The notes beneath the pieces were generated by a model. It was not told the origin of the DNA. It saw only the letters and a program-made list of their open reading frames with translations, and searched no databases. The translations under genes and the position numbers were made by a program. From Roseimaritima multifibrata (GTDB taxonomy: Bacteria > Planctomycetota > Planctomycetia > Pirellulales > Pirellulaceae), in the NCBI RefSeq assembly GCF_007741495.1, contig NZ_CP036262.1, forward strand, positions 1,488,001 through 1,552,000: DNA of 64,000 nt, in the 5' to 3' direction. Positions 1 to 8,801 of this stretch are shown piece by piece (the first letter of the stretch is position 1; each line of letters opens with the position of its first letter).

Positions 1-1815
1 ATTGACGATTTTGAACTTGCTCGATTGCAAGCTTCGATTCGACCGACTCAATCCTCTTCGGTCTCTTTGGGTGAGCAAGCATTTGCAGTAGGGGAACGCC
101 TGCACGCCAATCACGACCCGCGGGCTGTCGACTACTGGGCGCGATCGATCGCTTGGATGGACGACGCACGACGACAAAACAGCGACGTGCCCCCTTCGCG
201 CTCATGCCGAACGTCACGCGTTCGCCAGAGTGCATGGATTCGAATTTTATCATGTGGGAAGGCCTATGGCCGGCTCGATCCAACATCGCATTTGCTGGTA
301 AATGGTATTTCAGGAACCTGTCGCATTCCGGTCGCCCATCAAGGGTTCGCTTGGAAATCCAACGACTTTGATCGTTTGCTTGTGTTCGAACCTCCCACGG
401 GTGAAATGGGGAACGTTCGTGGGCGAGGGATCCCGTTGGTCGTTCTAACTCAGAGCAAATCACCTGGGCTGATGCAGAATCAGCGGTGTGATTGCAGCTC
501 TTCGGATGGGCAACATTCGGCCAGTTGCGATAAGTTCTTGCTGTCGCAAACTCCGTTTGCAGCCACGGCGTTGATCCATTTGCCGATTTCGCTATTTGAG
601 GAAACGATTGCTTGCGACGAAGTCTGTTCAGGCAACGTCGATGTTGCCACCGTGACGCTCGTCAATCCGCTTACGGTCAATCCGATGGGCGGCGACGTCC
701 AGATCGCGCAGAGTCCTGCGATGCCGCTGCTCTATGCTCGGCAAGCCAGTCAGTACAATCCCATCGCAGCATTCATCCGCGGTGACAATGGCGTCGATCG
801 TCCAGAGCTGCGTTTTCTTGAGCCCTACCAAACCGACAAAATTCCGCTGATTTTGGTCCACGGCCTGGTCTCGGATCCAGCGACGTTTCTTGAAATGGCG
901 GATGCGGTTCGCGCCGATCCGTTGTTACGGACGCGCTACCAAATTTGGGTTTTTAGATACCCCACCGGTGACGACTTCTTAAAGTCGGCGGCCGCCCTTC
1001 GCCAGAAGCTTGCTGAGGCGTTTGCATGTCAAAGTGCTGGGGCTGTGGAATGCGAGTTGCCCGCCACAGATCATCCATCGCAGCGCGCCGTGATCGTCGG
1101 TCACAGCCTGGGGGGCTTGTTGTCCAAGCTGCAGGTTACCAACAGTGGCGATCGATTGTGGCGTGCCGTTTCCAGTAAGCCGCTGGATCAGTTGCAGGGG
1201 ACGCCACAAGACATTGCCGACCTTCAGAAATCTTTCTTTTTCAATGCCAGTCCGCATATCGGACGTGTTGTTTACATCGCGACACCGCATAAAGGCTCCC
1301 CCTGGGCGTCTCGAGGTATCGGCCGCTTGGCATCACTCTTAGCCCGCGGAAAGGCGAGCGATGGACGCGACTACGAAGAAGTCGTAGCGGCCAACCCCGG
1401 CGTATTCTCGGACTCGTTTTCTGGGACAGTGCAGTCCAGTGTGCAGTTGTTGCGTCCGAGCAGTTCATTGCTGCAGGCGCTTGCAGCGACTCCTTCCTCA
1501 CCCGATGTCATCGTCAATTCAATCATCGGTGAACATTGTCGCTTGCCCCGCGCCGGTCAGTCCGATGTCGTTGTGCCAGTCGACAGCGCTTATCGCGAAG
1601 AAGCGGAAACGACCACGGTCGTCGATGCAACGCATACCTCAATCCTGCGTTCCAGCACAGCGCAGTACACGCTGCTGAAGATCTTGACCGAGCATCTTGC
1701 GGCGCCAGGCACGAATTGTGAACCGGACGAACATCCCCGCCGCCAATACTTGTCGTTGCCAGCGGAAGTCCAGCCCCCAAACCTCATTCCAGCTCCAATC
1801 CGCCTGTCAATTTAA
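1..1815 (+). CDS. alpha/beta hydrolase (lipase-like), 5' end outside window
   Basis: The frame is open from base 1, so the true start lies upstream. The C-terminal half is an alpha/beta hydrolase: an IPLILVHGLVSDP segment (strand and oxyanion region), then VIVGHSLGG, the nucleophile elbow with Ser in G-H-S-L-G, near nt 1098-1116. A late DATHTSILRSS segment probably supplies the catalytic His. The fold and the missing metal or other domains suggest a triacylglycerol-lipase or esterase-like enzyme; the substrate cannot be read. The N-terminal half is long and unlike a simple lipase, perhaps a planctomycete-specific extension. It is convergent with the DUF1559 gene, with a REP palindrome between them. 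The call of hydrolase is solid; lipase is an inference. Confidence 0.8.
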   Translation: MDDFELARLQASIRPTQSSSVSLGEQAFAVGERLHANHDPRAVDYWARSIAWMDDARRQNSDVPPSRSCRTSRVRQSAWIRILSCGKAYGRLDPTSHLLVNGISGTCRIPVAHQGFAWKSNDFDRLLVFEPPTGEMGNVRGRGIPLVVLTQSKSPGLMQNQRCDCSSSDGQHSASCDKFLLSQTPFAATALIHLPISLFEETIACDEVCSGNVDVATVTLVNPLTVNPMGGDVQIAQSPAMPLLYARQASQYNPIAAFIRGDNGVDRPELRFLEPYQTDKIPLILVHGLVSDPATFLEMADAVRADPLLRTRYQIWVFRYPTGDDFLKSAAALRQKLAEAFACQSAGAVECELPATDHPSQRAVIVGHSLGGLLSKLQVTNSGDRLWRAVSSKPLDQLQGTPQDIADLQKSFFFNASPHIGRVVYIATPHKGSPWASRGIGRLASLLARGKASDGRDYEEVVAANPGVFSDSFSGTVQSSVQLLRPSSSLLQALAATPSSPDVIVNSIIGEHCRLPRAGQSDVVVPVDSAYREEAETTTVVDATHTSILRSSTAQYTLLKILTEHLAAPGTNCEPDEHPRRQYLSLPAEVQPPNLIPAPIRLSI

Positions 1816-1828
1816 TCAAAAACAGTGG

Positions 1829-1850
1829 AAAAGGGGTCAGGAGCCTTTTT
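1829..1850. repeat. REP-like palindrome, possible bidirectional terminator
   Basis: AAAAGG and CCTTTTTT arms surround the core GGTCAGGAG. The same core recurs at 4571, 5332, 8781, 17341, 22680, 23429, 25409, 25771 and 26291. Here it lies between the 3' ends of two convergent genes, and its T-rich arm would suit a Rho-independent terminator on either strand. Confidence 0.65.
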
Positions 1851-2081
1851 TGCTGATTTGCAAATGCTGGGACAGTTTTTAGCCGTCCCAGCGGGGTTGC
1901 AATCTAGACTCAAAGCAACTGATGTCATGCTTCGAGAAACGACTGGCGGCGGTTGCCTGCTTTCCGATCTTTCGTCGTCTAGCGACGGACCGCACCGCCA
2001 AGGTCGTGTTTCAGGTTGGGCCCAAGAGTTTTCTTGACTTAAATGGACCTGATCCAATATCTGCAAACGTCACCATTCAGA

Positions 2082-3098
2082 TTACGGGGACGGGATGGTT
2101 TCGTTGCCGTTCCTGCTTCCCATAGCGTGGTAGACTTGCAGGTCGGTGGTGTCGGTAATCATTCGTACGGATCCATCGGCCAGAGTGTGGTTAACTCCAC
2201 CGTTGTGACGACTGCGTGCTGGATAAATGCCAGCGCTACTGCCGTGGGCGCCCGTGCTAGTGCTTTTGTAACAACCGGGATATCTCCAGTTCGGTGTCGC
2301 GACGGTATTGAACACGGTGTAGGTGAAGATTCCGCGGCTATAGCGAGAGCCTGACACGCTGCTGTGACTGCTAGGGTTGGCGTCACATGCGGCTCCGGCA
2401 GCTTCGAGTTGAGCTTGCGTAATCGGTCCCTGCTGAGTCGATTCGTTGCCGCTCCAAGAGAGCCCGCGTACGTTGTCCGTCTCGCGGCGATACGATGAGT
2501 CGTCGTTGTCGCCGGTCAGCTGCTCAGCAACCATGATCGTATTGGACGTGCCGTCGGTAATGGCCGACATGTTGGTTCCCATTTGCGGTTGGAACACGCC
2601 GTTGTGTCGTGTCAATGGTGTGAGATCCCACCCGAGGTTGGAGCCCGCTGAGACTACATAGTTATTGTATCCCAAGCGACCGACAATCGGGTAAGGCATG
2701 TCCGAGGGGCAGACAAAACCCGGCACCTGAACGCCTTGGGTCGTAGAGTCTGCGCCCGCGTTGAGATAAAACTCGCGAGAGTTTGTTCTGATCTGGTCGT
2801 AGAGTGGAGATTGTTCGATGAAAGGCAAGAATTTGAGTTGCGCTGGGTAGCTGTACATCCCGATGCCACCTCCCACGCCCGGCACTTGGGTGTAGCCAGG
2901 AAAGGTAAGGTGTGTGTCGTGGTAGTTGTGCAGGGCCAATCCAAGTTGCTTCAAATTGTTGCTGCACTGCATGCGGCGGGCTGCTTCGCGAGCCGCTTGG
3001 ACTGCTGGCAACAGCAACCCGACCAACACGCCGATGATCGCGATAACAACAAGAAGTTCGACGAGGGTAAAACCTCGCTTGAGGGAATGCTTTTTCAT
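2082..3098 (-). CDS. DUF1559 domain protein with prepilin-type N-terminus
   Basis: This 338-residue protein starts MKKHSLKRGFTLVELLVVIA, the type IV prepilin / pseudopilin cleavage and methylation signal (cleavage after Gly before FTLVE), followed by a hydrophobic helix. The planctomycete DUF1559 signature follows: PAVQAAREAARRMQC, then NNLKQLGLALHNYHD, and late a DGSVRMI segment typical of the H-x-G-G-x-N-x-x-x-x-D-G-S ending. The family is massively expanded in Planctomycetes and is probably exported through a type II secretion-like apparatus; its exact role is unknown. I chose the ATG at 3098 because it puts the KRGFTLVE signal close to the N-terminus, although the frame stays open to 3131. 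The small lipoprotein gene upstream on the same strand is a frequent neighbour of this family. Confidence 0.92.
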   Translation of the reverse strand: MKKHSLKRGFTLVELLVVIAIIGVLVGLLLPAVQAAREAARRMQCSNNLKQLGLALHNYHDTHLTFPGYTQVPGVGGGIGMYSYPAQLKFLPFIEQSPLYDQIRTNSREFYLNAGADSTTQGVQVPGFVCPSDMPYPIVGRLGYNNYVVSAGSNLGWDLTPLTRHNGVFQPQMGTNMSAITDGTSNTIMVAEQLTGDNDDSSYRRETDNVRGLSWSGNESTQQGPITQAQLEAAGAACDANPSSHSSVSGSRYSRGIFTYTVFNTVATPNWRYPGCYKSTSTGAHGSSAGIYPARSRHNGGVNHTLADGSVRMITDTTDLQVYHAMGSRNGNETIPSP

Positions 3099-3581
3099 TT
3101 TATAAAACCAGAAAATAGAGGGATCGACCATAGCAGCTTATTGCTGAATCGGTAGAGTCAGCGAGATAACGATCCACGTGATGGAATTCGTCGAAAACCA
3201 TTGGTTAACCTGAAAGCGAAAGTCGACGATGACATCCGTTCGGGCTAATCATGCAGTTTTCGACTGCGTTAACTCTAAGCTGGTATCGACCGTGTCAGGT
3301 CGATCGAAGGGGGGGGGAGGTGAGGTGGGGAGTGAGGTGGGCGCCCGAGGGCGTTTCGCTTCGGCTGTCAATATAAATACTGTAGTTTCAGCGTCGTCCA
3401 TGTCAAAGTAACAAGCGATCGCTTGTTGCCAAATTCGGCTCACCAAGATGTGTCGTAACCGAACTATCGTATCCTTGTCTTTTCCTAAGCCATTGCTGCT
3501 TTGAAGGCATTTGGCAATTCGTCTCGTTGTTACGCTCATTTAAAAGCGGCGAGAGACAAGGATAAGTCGTGTGTGAGCGGA
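3099..3581. other. intergenic region with G-rich tract
   Basis: I see no convincing gene in these 480 bases. A G-rich run at about 3309-3341 (nine consecutive G, then GG, GGGG and GGG tracts) could form a G-quadruplex on the plus strand. It lies some 210 bases upstream of the DUF1559 start, so it may sit in that gene's leader. A minus-strand open frame at 3249-3539 has no supporting features. Confidence 0.4.
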
Positions 3582-3890
3582 CTATAGTTTGTCAGCCATT
3601 TCACGTGCTTTCGCCTTAATGGCTGCCGCATCGGATAGGGAGGTCAGTTGCTCGTAGTCCGTCAGGAGCTCTTGCGACTTCTCCGGGGCGCTCTCGCTAA
3701 GTCCCATCAGTTCTTCATGTAGCTGTTTCTTGGCGGCAGGTAGTCCTCCCGTGGTGGCAATCTTTTCCAACGTAACCTTCGCGTCCAAAGGTGGGGGGGT
3801 AACTGCAATGGGTGCTTCTCGTCCATCGCCGCAGCCGATGACCGCAGTCATCAACAGCATCACACAGACAAACCGAATTATCGACGTCAT
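3582..3890 (-). CDS. small secreted lipoprotein
   Basis: This 102-residue protein has a basic N-terminus, a short hydrophobic stretch (VCVMLLMTAVIGC) and a lipobox-like T-A-V-I-G-C ending in Cys20, so a lipid-anchored periplasmic product is likely. The mature part is short, charged and mostly helical, ending AREMADKL. A GAGGA ribosome-binding sequence sits 7-8 bases upstream of the ATG at 3890. It resembles the small unannotated lipoproteins often found just upstream of DUF1559 genes in planctomycetes, and here it precedes the DUF1559 gene by about 480 bases on the same strand. Function unknown. Confidence 0.75.
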   Translation of the reverse strand: MTSIIRFVCVMLLMTAVIGCGDGREAPIAVTPPPLDAKVTLEKIATTGGLPAAKKQLHEELMGLSESAPEKSQELLTDYEQLTSLSDAAAIKAKAREMADKL

Positions 3891-4570
3891 ACATCATTCC
3901 TCGAAAGAAAGCCTGTCAACTTGATTTAACTAAAACAATTTTTTTGCGAACGTCACTGTCCGAATCACGAAGCTGAAACGGCGTGTCACCGTTCTTTTTC
4001 TTCTCCTTCGGCCGTGCTGGAATTGCCGTTCAATGCTGTCGGTAATGACTCGCATCGCTCCGTTCGCGAAAGCATCGTTAACGCCAACGTTGTGGCGGCA
4101 GCGAGCCAGATCAACGCCCGGCTGTTTGCCAGTTCCCGGAGTTGGTGCAACTGTCGCAGTCTAATAAGCGACTAATGCGTGTCAACAACCAAACAAACGC
4201 CTCGCGATGGGGCGATCTAATCGAAAACATGCGTTCAATTGGCACCGAATAAATTATGGGAAGTGGTCGCTTCTTAGTGCGGCGATAGTGGTGCGGTAAT
4301 GCTCGCATCGATGTGATGTGTCTTTGTTGTGAGCGAGAAAATATATCGAAAAACTGCCATAAGCCGGCGTCGGATTTATGCGGATTAAGTGCCATTCAGG
4401 TCGGGCCCCTGCAGCCCCAGTTCACGTCTACTGCGACGCAAGCGTTCAGCCATTTTTTAGGGCATTGTTGTTGGCGGCGGATAAGACTCGCAAAGGAATG
4501 TCGTATTTTTGGGGGAGGAAATGCATCGCAGGATATAGCTTCGCCTTAGCGGAATCTATGGCGATTACGG
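3891..4570. other. intergenic region, no gene recognised
   Basis: This stretch of nearly 700 bases between the lipoprotein start and the RAYT unit holds only short open frames without recognisable motifs. A 94-codon minus-strand frame at 4111-4395 has low-complexity Arg/His-rich translation and no good start, so I treat it as noise. Confidence 0.4.
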
Positions 4571-4594
4571 GGAGGGTGGCAGGAGCCGTTTTAG
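4571..4594. repeat. left REP-like end of RAYT unit 1
   Basis: GGAGGGTGGCAGGAGCC followed by GTTTTAG matches the palindrome at 1829 with a few changes. With the inverted copy at 5332 it brackets the transposase gene, so the mobile unit is about 4571-5350. Confidence 0.5.
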
Positions 4595-4652
4595 TTGATT
4601 GGGCAAGCTGCTAAGGGTAAGTTGGTGTCATCACTCGCTTAAGGATATTGCT

Positions 4653-5333
4653 GTGCCACGCCCGCTCCGCTCTGATGTTGCTGGACAGATTTATCATGCT
4701 TTGAATCGCGGCAACAAGCGACAAACGGTTTTTCACAAAGCCGAAGATTACGAAGCGTTCGAGAGAGTCATTGCTGAAGGGCTTGCGAATCATCCGGTTG
4801 ACATGCTGAGTTATTGTTGGATGCCCAATCATTGGCACATGGTTCTTGTCCCACAAGAAGACGGTGCAATGGGCCGGTTCCTGCACTGGGTTACCATGAC
4901 GCACTCTGCGCGGCACCACGCACATTTTCAGACAACCGGCACAGGGCATGTGTACCAAGGTCGATTCAAAAGTTTCCCCATTCAGGACGATGAACATTTT
5001 TTCGTGGTCTGTCGTTATGTTGAGCGAAATGCATATGCAGCGGGATTGTGTGAGACGGCCGAAGCATGGAGATGGGGAAGTCTGTGGAATTGGGCCACCG
5101 GCCGGAGTCCGATTTCGTTGGCGAAATGGCCGGTTCCGCGACTGCCAAACTGGATTCAACGTGTCAATCAAGCCATCGGAGAGAAGGAACGGAAGCAACT
5201 CTTGCGATGTATTGAGCGAGGCCAACCGTTTGGGGAGTCAGGTTGGGTCGAATCGACCGCTCGTAGCCTCAATTTAGAATCCACGCTTCGGAATCGGGGG
5301 CGACCGAAAAAAATTATCCAAATCAAGAAATAG
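4653..5333 (+). CDS. REP-associated tyrosine transposase (RAYT, HUH/Y1)
   Basis: This 226-residue IS200/IS605-related single-strand transposase family protein recognises REP hairpins and nicks them with a tyrosine. The start is the GTG at 4653, giving MPRPLRSD as in the intact paralogue at 22735; an AAGGAT sequence lies just upstream, and the frame's earlier ATG at 4599 lacks homology. PNHWHMVL holds the H-x-H metal-binding pair. YQGRFKSFPIQDDEHFFVV and RYVERNAYAAGL match the family's catalytic helix, with the Tyr of YVERN the probable nucleophile. The C-terminus is Arg/Lys-rich (RNRGRPKK). Diverged inverted REP-like sequences flank the gene. It is intact and is one of four RAYT copies here, two of them decayed. 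Confidence 0.9.
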   Translation: MPRPLRSDVAGQIYHALNRGNKRQTVFHKAEDYEAFERVIAEGLANHPVDMLSYCWMPNHWHMVLVPQEDGAMGRFLHWVTMTHSARHHAHFQTTGTGHVYQGRFKSFPIQDDEHFFVVCRYVERNAYAAGLCETAEAWRWGSLWNWATGRSPISLAKWPVPRLPNWIQRVNQAIGEKERKQLLRCIERGQPFGESGWVESTARSLNLESTLRNRGRPKKIIQIKK

Positions 5334-5350
5334 GCTTCTGCCCTTTTTCT
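5332..5350. repeat. right REP-like end of RAYT unit 1
   Basis: AGGCTTCTGCCCTTTTTC, directly after the transposase stop, is a diverged inverted copy of the AGGCTCCTGACCCCTTTT element found at 8781 and 17341. Confidence 0.55.
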
Positions 5351-5701
5351 CTCTGCGGGACGGAATCGTCCATGTTGGGGCTTGAAGTGGTGGCAAAAAA
5401 GTAGAGCATGAAAATGCAGCTGAGCCAGGTCCGTGTAGTCTTCGTTGTTGACGGACGGATTTAATCTCGTCCATCATCTTTTGCTCCTATTTTCTTGCCA
5501 CTCAGAAAACGAACCAAGCCCCGCGTCGCATTCCACCGGTACGCTGATCCAGATCTCTAGTCGCCGGACTGGTGCCTATTGTTCGATGGATGCCGCTCGC
5601 TTTAAGAGGAGCGGTATGATCGCTTGCACCGTGGTCGCTCGCTGAAGTCTAGCGACCGACAAAAAACAGGTTCGTTTAATGGTTGCTGGTCTGCCGTACG
5701 C
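5351..5701. other. intergenic region, no gene recognised
   Basis: There is no coding signal beyond short frames. A small hairpin, GGTCGCT at 5633-5639 pairing with AGCGACC at 5651-5657, lies near the 3' end of the glycerophosphodiesterase gene, but no T-run on the minus strand follows it in terminator position. Confidence 0.4.
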
Positions 5702-6508
5702 TTATTGATCTTTTCTCAGCGTTGCGGCTAGCTCAAGCGGATAGTCGGTCAGGATGCCGTTGATTCCGACATCGACTGCTTGTTTCCAGTTGTCAGGAAC
5801 GTTCCCGCTTACTGTTACTCCTGCGATGAATGATCGCTTTCCTTCACTGCGAACGGCTTCCAATTGTTTTTTCGGAGGGAGGTATCGGAAGTAAATCCAA
5901 TCGGTATTCATTGCAGCCAAAGCTTTTGGAAATTCGTCGATGTTGTTTGCGACGACTGCGGTTTCCGCTTTCACGGATGCCATTTTGAGTTTCTCTCGGA
6001 CCCGCGGTTCAGAAATCGTTTTGCCGATGAACAGCAATCGGTGAAGTACCTTATGCTTCTCTGCCATCCGTATTATGTTCTGTTCGATGCCTTCTGCTTT
6101 TAGGTCAACTGCGATCAGGACATCGTGATGTTGGTACTCAGCAACTAGGCTTAGGACTTCGTCAATGGTCGGGACTTTTTCCCCGGCGAACTTGGCGTCA
6201 AACCAACTTCCGGCATCAAGGCTGCGGATTTCTGCAAGTGTTAAGTCAGCGACCTTGCCAGTGCCGCTGGTCGTTCGATCAACGGTGTCATCGTGAATGC
6301 AGACCAACTGGTTGTCCTTCGTCTTCTCTATGTCAAACTCGAAACCCAGCCGAAGTTCGAGGCACGCTCGGAAATTTGTCAGCGTATTCTCAGGAGCGTG
6401 ATGCAGGAGTCCACGGTGCGCGACAATCCGTTGGTCACCATCGCCAGCATTCGCGGTGACGGCGAAGCAAATGAAAGCGGTCTGCAGGATTCTTTGAATC
6501 TTGGTCAT
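5702..6508 (-). CDS. secreted glycerophosphodiester phosphodiesterase
   Basis: This 268-residue enzyme hydrolyses glycerophosphodiesters to glycerol-3-phosphate and an alcohol. Residues 1-21 form a signal peptide ending A-N-A. The GDPD TIM-barrel motifs follow: VAHRG (His31, Arg32) with PENT at 39-42, E-F-D (Glu57, Asp59) as metal ligands, and IHDDTVDRTT with the second catalytic His72. The C-terminal GINGILTDYPLEL matches the family's closing strand, and length is normal. GAGGAG lies about 11 bases upstream of the ATG at 6508. It is upstream of nothing on the same strand within operon distance; the hydrolase at 6617-7375 ends 108 bases before its start and could be co-transcribed. Confidence 0.92.
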   Translation of the reverse strand: MTKIQRILQTAFICFAVTANAGDGDQRIVAHRGLLHHAPENTLTNFRACLELRLGFEFDIEKTKDNQLVCIHDDTVDRTTSGTGKVADLTLAEIRSLDAGSWFDAKFAGEKVPTIDEVLSLVAEYQHHDVLIAVDLKAEGIEQNIIRMAEKHKVLHRLLFIGKTISEPRVREKLKMASVKAETAVVANNIDEFPKALAAMNTDWIYFRYLPPKKQLEAVRSEGKRSFIAGVTVSGNVPDNWKQAVDVGINGILTDYPLELAATLRKDQ

Positions 6509-6616
6509 TAAAAGTCGTGCTCCTCGTTAAGGATGAATCGTGTGCCTGCCTGACTTCGAATAGCGTCTCATACTTCAGGGCAACGCTGAGCATCCGTTCC
6601 TCGGGCTCTTTGTCGG

Positions 6617-7375
6617 TCAACTGTGCAAGCTCTTCAAAAAACTGCCAACAGCACTTAAGTAGTCTTTTTCGTTGGCTTCAAAAATCGTGTTGTGATTGCC
6701 CCGGGGAAATCGAATAAGTTGCTTCTGCCGTGAACCTGCCCATTTGTGATTTCGTTCGGCGTGAGCGATATCGATCAATCCGTCATTCTCGGTGTGAAGA
6801 GTCAGCAAAGGTTTAGTGTAACCCGCCAGCTTTTTCTTGTGATTGAAGTATCGCTTGACCTCTGCCTGAACATCCGTCTTATCGAATCCTGCCGACTTTA
6901 GGTTTGCATAAGTCAGAAATCGTTCCGAGGGATCGGCAATTCCGCTCTCGATGATCAAACCGGCAATGTTTGGCTGACGCTTGGCTAACTCAATGGCATA
7001 GAGTGATCCGATTGAACGCCCGAGCAGAATCGCATTTTGCGGGACAATCTCAGCGGCGATCATTGCTGCTTCGCCATCGCCGAGCATTTCAACTAGCTTT
7101 GCTTCTCCGGTCGAACCGCCATAATCTCGATACTCGACGAACAGGGAGTTTAGTCTCAGTTCAGCGAATGTATCTGCCATGAACGGCACGTAGTCCGCAA
7201 CCGCTTCCCCGTTTCCGTGGAAGTGAATCAACGTAAACGCATCAGGATCGACGATTCTGCGATAGCACGCCAATTCTGCACCATCGGTTTTGACCAAGAA
7301 AGGATCGTCAAGCGTGCGATCTTGTGGAAACAAGTAGCGACCGCTGATCGCCGGATCGTCCAGTATGCTTTTCAC
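6617..7375 (-). CDS. alpha/beta hydrolase of the BAAT/DUF-type esterase group
   Basis: This 252-residue cytoplasmic protein has no signal peptide. FTLIHFHGNGEAV supplies the HGNGE oxyanion segment. AILLGRSIGSLYA is the nucleophile elbow, with Ser in G-R-S-I-G. LLTLHTENDGLIDIAHAE places the acidic residue, and FPRGNHNTIF places the catalytic His. The arrangement is that of serine hydrolases related to FrsA/BEM46 (ABHD13-like); the substrate cannot be told. The start is GTG at 7375, and an AAAGGA sequence lies upstream. The adjacent glycerophosphodiesterase is on the same strand 108 bases downstream, so they may share a transcript. Confidence 0.85.
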   Translation of the reverse strand: MKSILDDPAISGRYLFPQDRTLDDPFLVKTDGAELACYRRIVDPDAFTLIHFHGNGEAVADYVPFMADTFAELRLNSLFVEYRDYGGSTGEAKLVEMLGDGEAAMIAAEIVPQNAILLGRSIGSLYAIELAKRQPNIAGLIIESGIADPSERFLTYANLKSAGFDKTDVQAEVKRYFNHKKKLAGYTKPLLTLHTENDGLIDIAHAERNHKWAGSRQKQLIRFPRGNHNTIFEANEKDYLSAVGSFLKSLHS

Positions 7376-7884
7376 TTCCGCATATCCTTTTCGTTAGGAT
7401 TTCTCCCACGGGCCATCCTCTTTTTATCGGATGGAAAGAAACTACGCATCGCTGGTGAATATCGGTTGAGCTGCGGACGATCCCTCATCTCAGCGTTGCG
7501 TTCGGGCAGACACCCAACCATGACCGTTCATCCTCGCTGAGATTCAAGTTCACCGTTTCGCCTGCAACGACCGGATGTCTTGTGTTCAACCCAATGTCGC
7601 AGTCACACAGCAAGGCTCTTCGGTCTTTCGATCACCGATGAAATCCATTGTTCGCCCTGTCAGTTCTTGAAGTAGTCAGTATACGTGTTGCCGTCTTGTT
7701 GGGAAACAATCGGAGGCTCGCCGCTGCCCGTTGCTCATGCCCCCTTTTCTTCGAGCGGTTGTCTATCGCCCAAGGCTATCGCGTTCAATTCGGCCAGACG
7801 ATAGTCTAAGCAGCTCATTGATGCTATTTTGAAACACCAGCGTTCGATTCTGGAAGATGAAACTTATCTTGATGGACCGATTCA
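7376..7884. other. divergent intergenic region
   Basis: These 509 bases separate the divergent hydrolase and transglutaminase genes and should hold both promoters. I could not fix a -10/-35 pair or operator with confidence, and I see no RNA gene or credible coding frame. Confidence 0.4.
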
Positions 7885-8754
7885 ATGATCTATGAAGTCT
7901 CCCATCGAATTCGTTTTCAATATGACGAGCCGGTATCGATTCAGCCACTCACCATCCGGTTGCAGCCGCGAAGCGATGGTGTCCAAAGAGTCCGAGACTG
8001 GAATTGTCAACTTGACCCTGCTCCTTGTTCATCGACATCGATTCTGGATGTGTTCGGCAACACGGCGTTACAGGTCGCATTCGAGGGCCTTCATCGCGAG
8101 CTGACGATCCAGACGAAATCGGAGGTCGAGGCGACACGAACCAATCCATTTGATTTTGTTTCGCTCGATTCAAGAGTAACGAATTTGCCCGCGTTTTATG
8201 ATCTTCGCATCGGGCAGGCTCTCGCGCCCAACCTCCATCGGCAAGTGATGGATATTACGATCGGACATTGGGCTGGCGAGATTTCCGGAAGCGTTGCTTG
8301 GCAAACACAACCGTTCCTCTTGAAGCTCTGCGAAGTTATTCGTCGTGACTACTCATCGGAGACTCGCTACGAGGGAGCGGCGTTTTCGCCGACCAAGACA
8401 TTTGCTGAAAAACGAGGTGCCTGTCGTGACCTAGCAGCCCTCTTTATGGACGCATGTCGCAGTCAAGGCTTGGCAGCGCGGTTTGTAAGCGGGTACGTCT
8501 ATGAACCAGGGCGAACTCACGGCTCCGAACTACACGCCTGGGCCGAAGTCTATTTGCCAGGAGGCGGCTGGCGTGGCTACGACCCAACCCTCGGCATCGC
8601 TGTCGCCGACGCCCACATCCCGGTCGCCGCCGGCCCCGAGCCTGAGTGGGCTTCCCCAACCGAAGGTTGCTATCTCGGCAATGGTGATTCAAAAATCGAC
8701 TATCAGGTGCAGGTGACTCGCAACCTGAAACCGACTGATTCTCATCGGAATTGA
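7885..8754 (+). CDS. transglutaminase-like cysteine protease family protein
   Basis: This 289-residue protein has the bacterial transglutaminase-like N-terminal beta domain (MIYEVSHRIRFQYDEPVS) followed by the transglutaminase core. The papain-like triad is visible: Cys in RGACRDLA, His in SELHAWAEVYLPG, and Asp in GYDPTLG. The closing segment YQVQVTRNL is family-typical. Such proteins are predicted peptidases or amidases, often encoded beside circularly permuted ATP-grasp and alpha-E genes, but neither partner is here. There is no signal peptide, so it is probably cytoplasmic. The gene stands alone and is convergent with the HEAT-repeat gene, with a REP palindrome between their ends. Confidence 0.9.
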   Translation: MIYEVSHRIRFQYDEPVSIQPLTIRLQPRSDGVQRVRDWNCQLDPAPCSSTSILDVFGNTALQVAFEGLHRELTIQTKSEVEATRTNPFDFVSLDSRVTNLPAFYDLRIGQALAPNLHRQVMDITIGHWAGEISGSVAWQTQPFLLKLCEVIRRDYSSETRYEGAAFSPTKTFAEKRGACRDLAALFMDACRSQGLAARFVSGYVYEPGRTHGSELHAWAEVYLPGGGWRGYDPTLGIAVADAHIPVAAGPEPEWASPTEGCYLGNGDSKIDYQVQVTRNLKPTDSHRN

Positions 8755-8780
8755 TCTGGGAATCGCCTTGTAGATCAAGA

Positions 8781-8801
8781 AAAGGCTCCTGACCCCTTTT
8801 T
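8781..8801. repeat. REP-like palindrome between convergent genes
   Basis: AAAAGGCTCCTGACCCCTTTTT has AAAAGG and CCTTTT arms followed by Ts. It lies 26 bases after the transglutaminase stop and reaches the stop of the HEAT gene, so it probably terminates one or both transcripts. Confidence 0.65.

Noticed and set aside
3249-3539. Minus-strand frame of 96 codons resembling a transposase piece (RHILVSRIWQQAIACYFDMDD)
   Set aside because: The similarity to IS1380-type transposases is faint and the rest of the frame is low-complexity (PTSLPTSPPPPFD), so I did not call a remnant.
4111-4395. 94-codon minus-strand frame
   Set aside because: No motifs, atypical composition, no ribosome-binding site.
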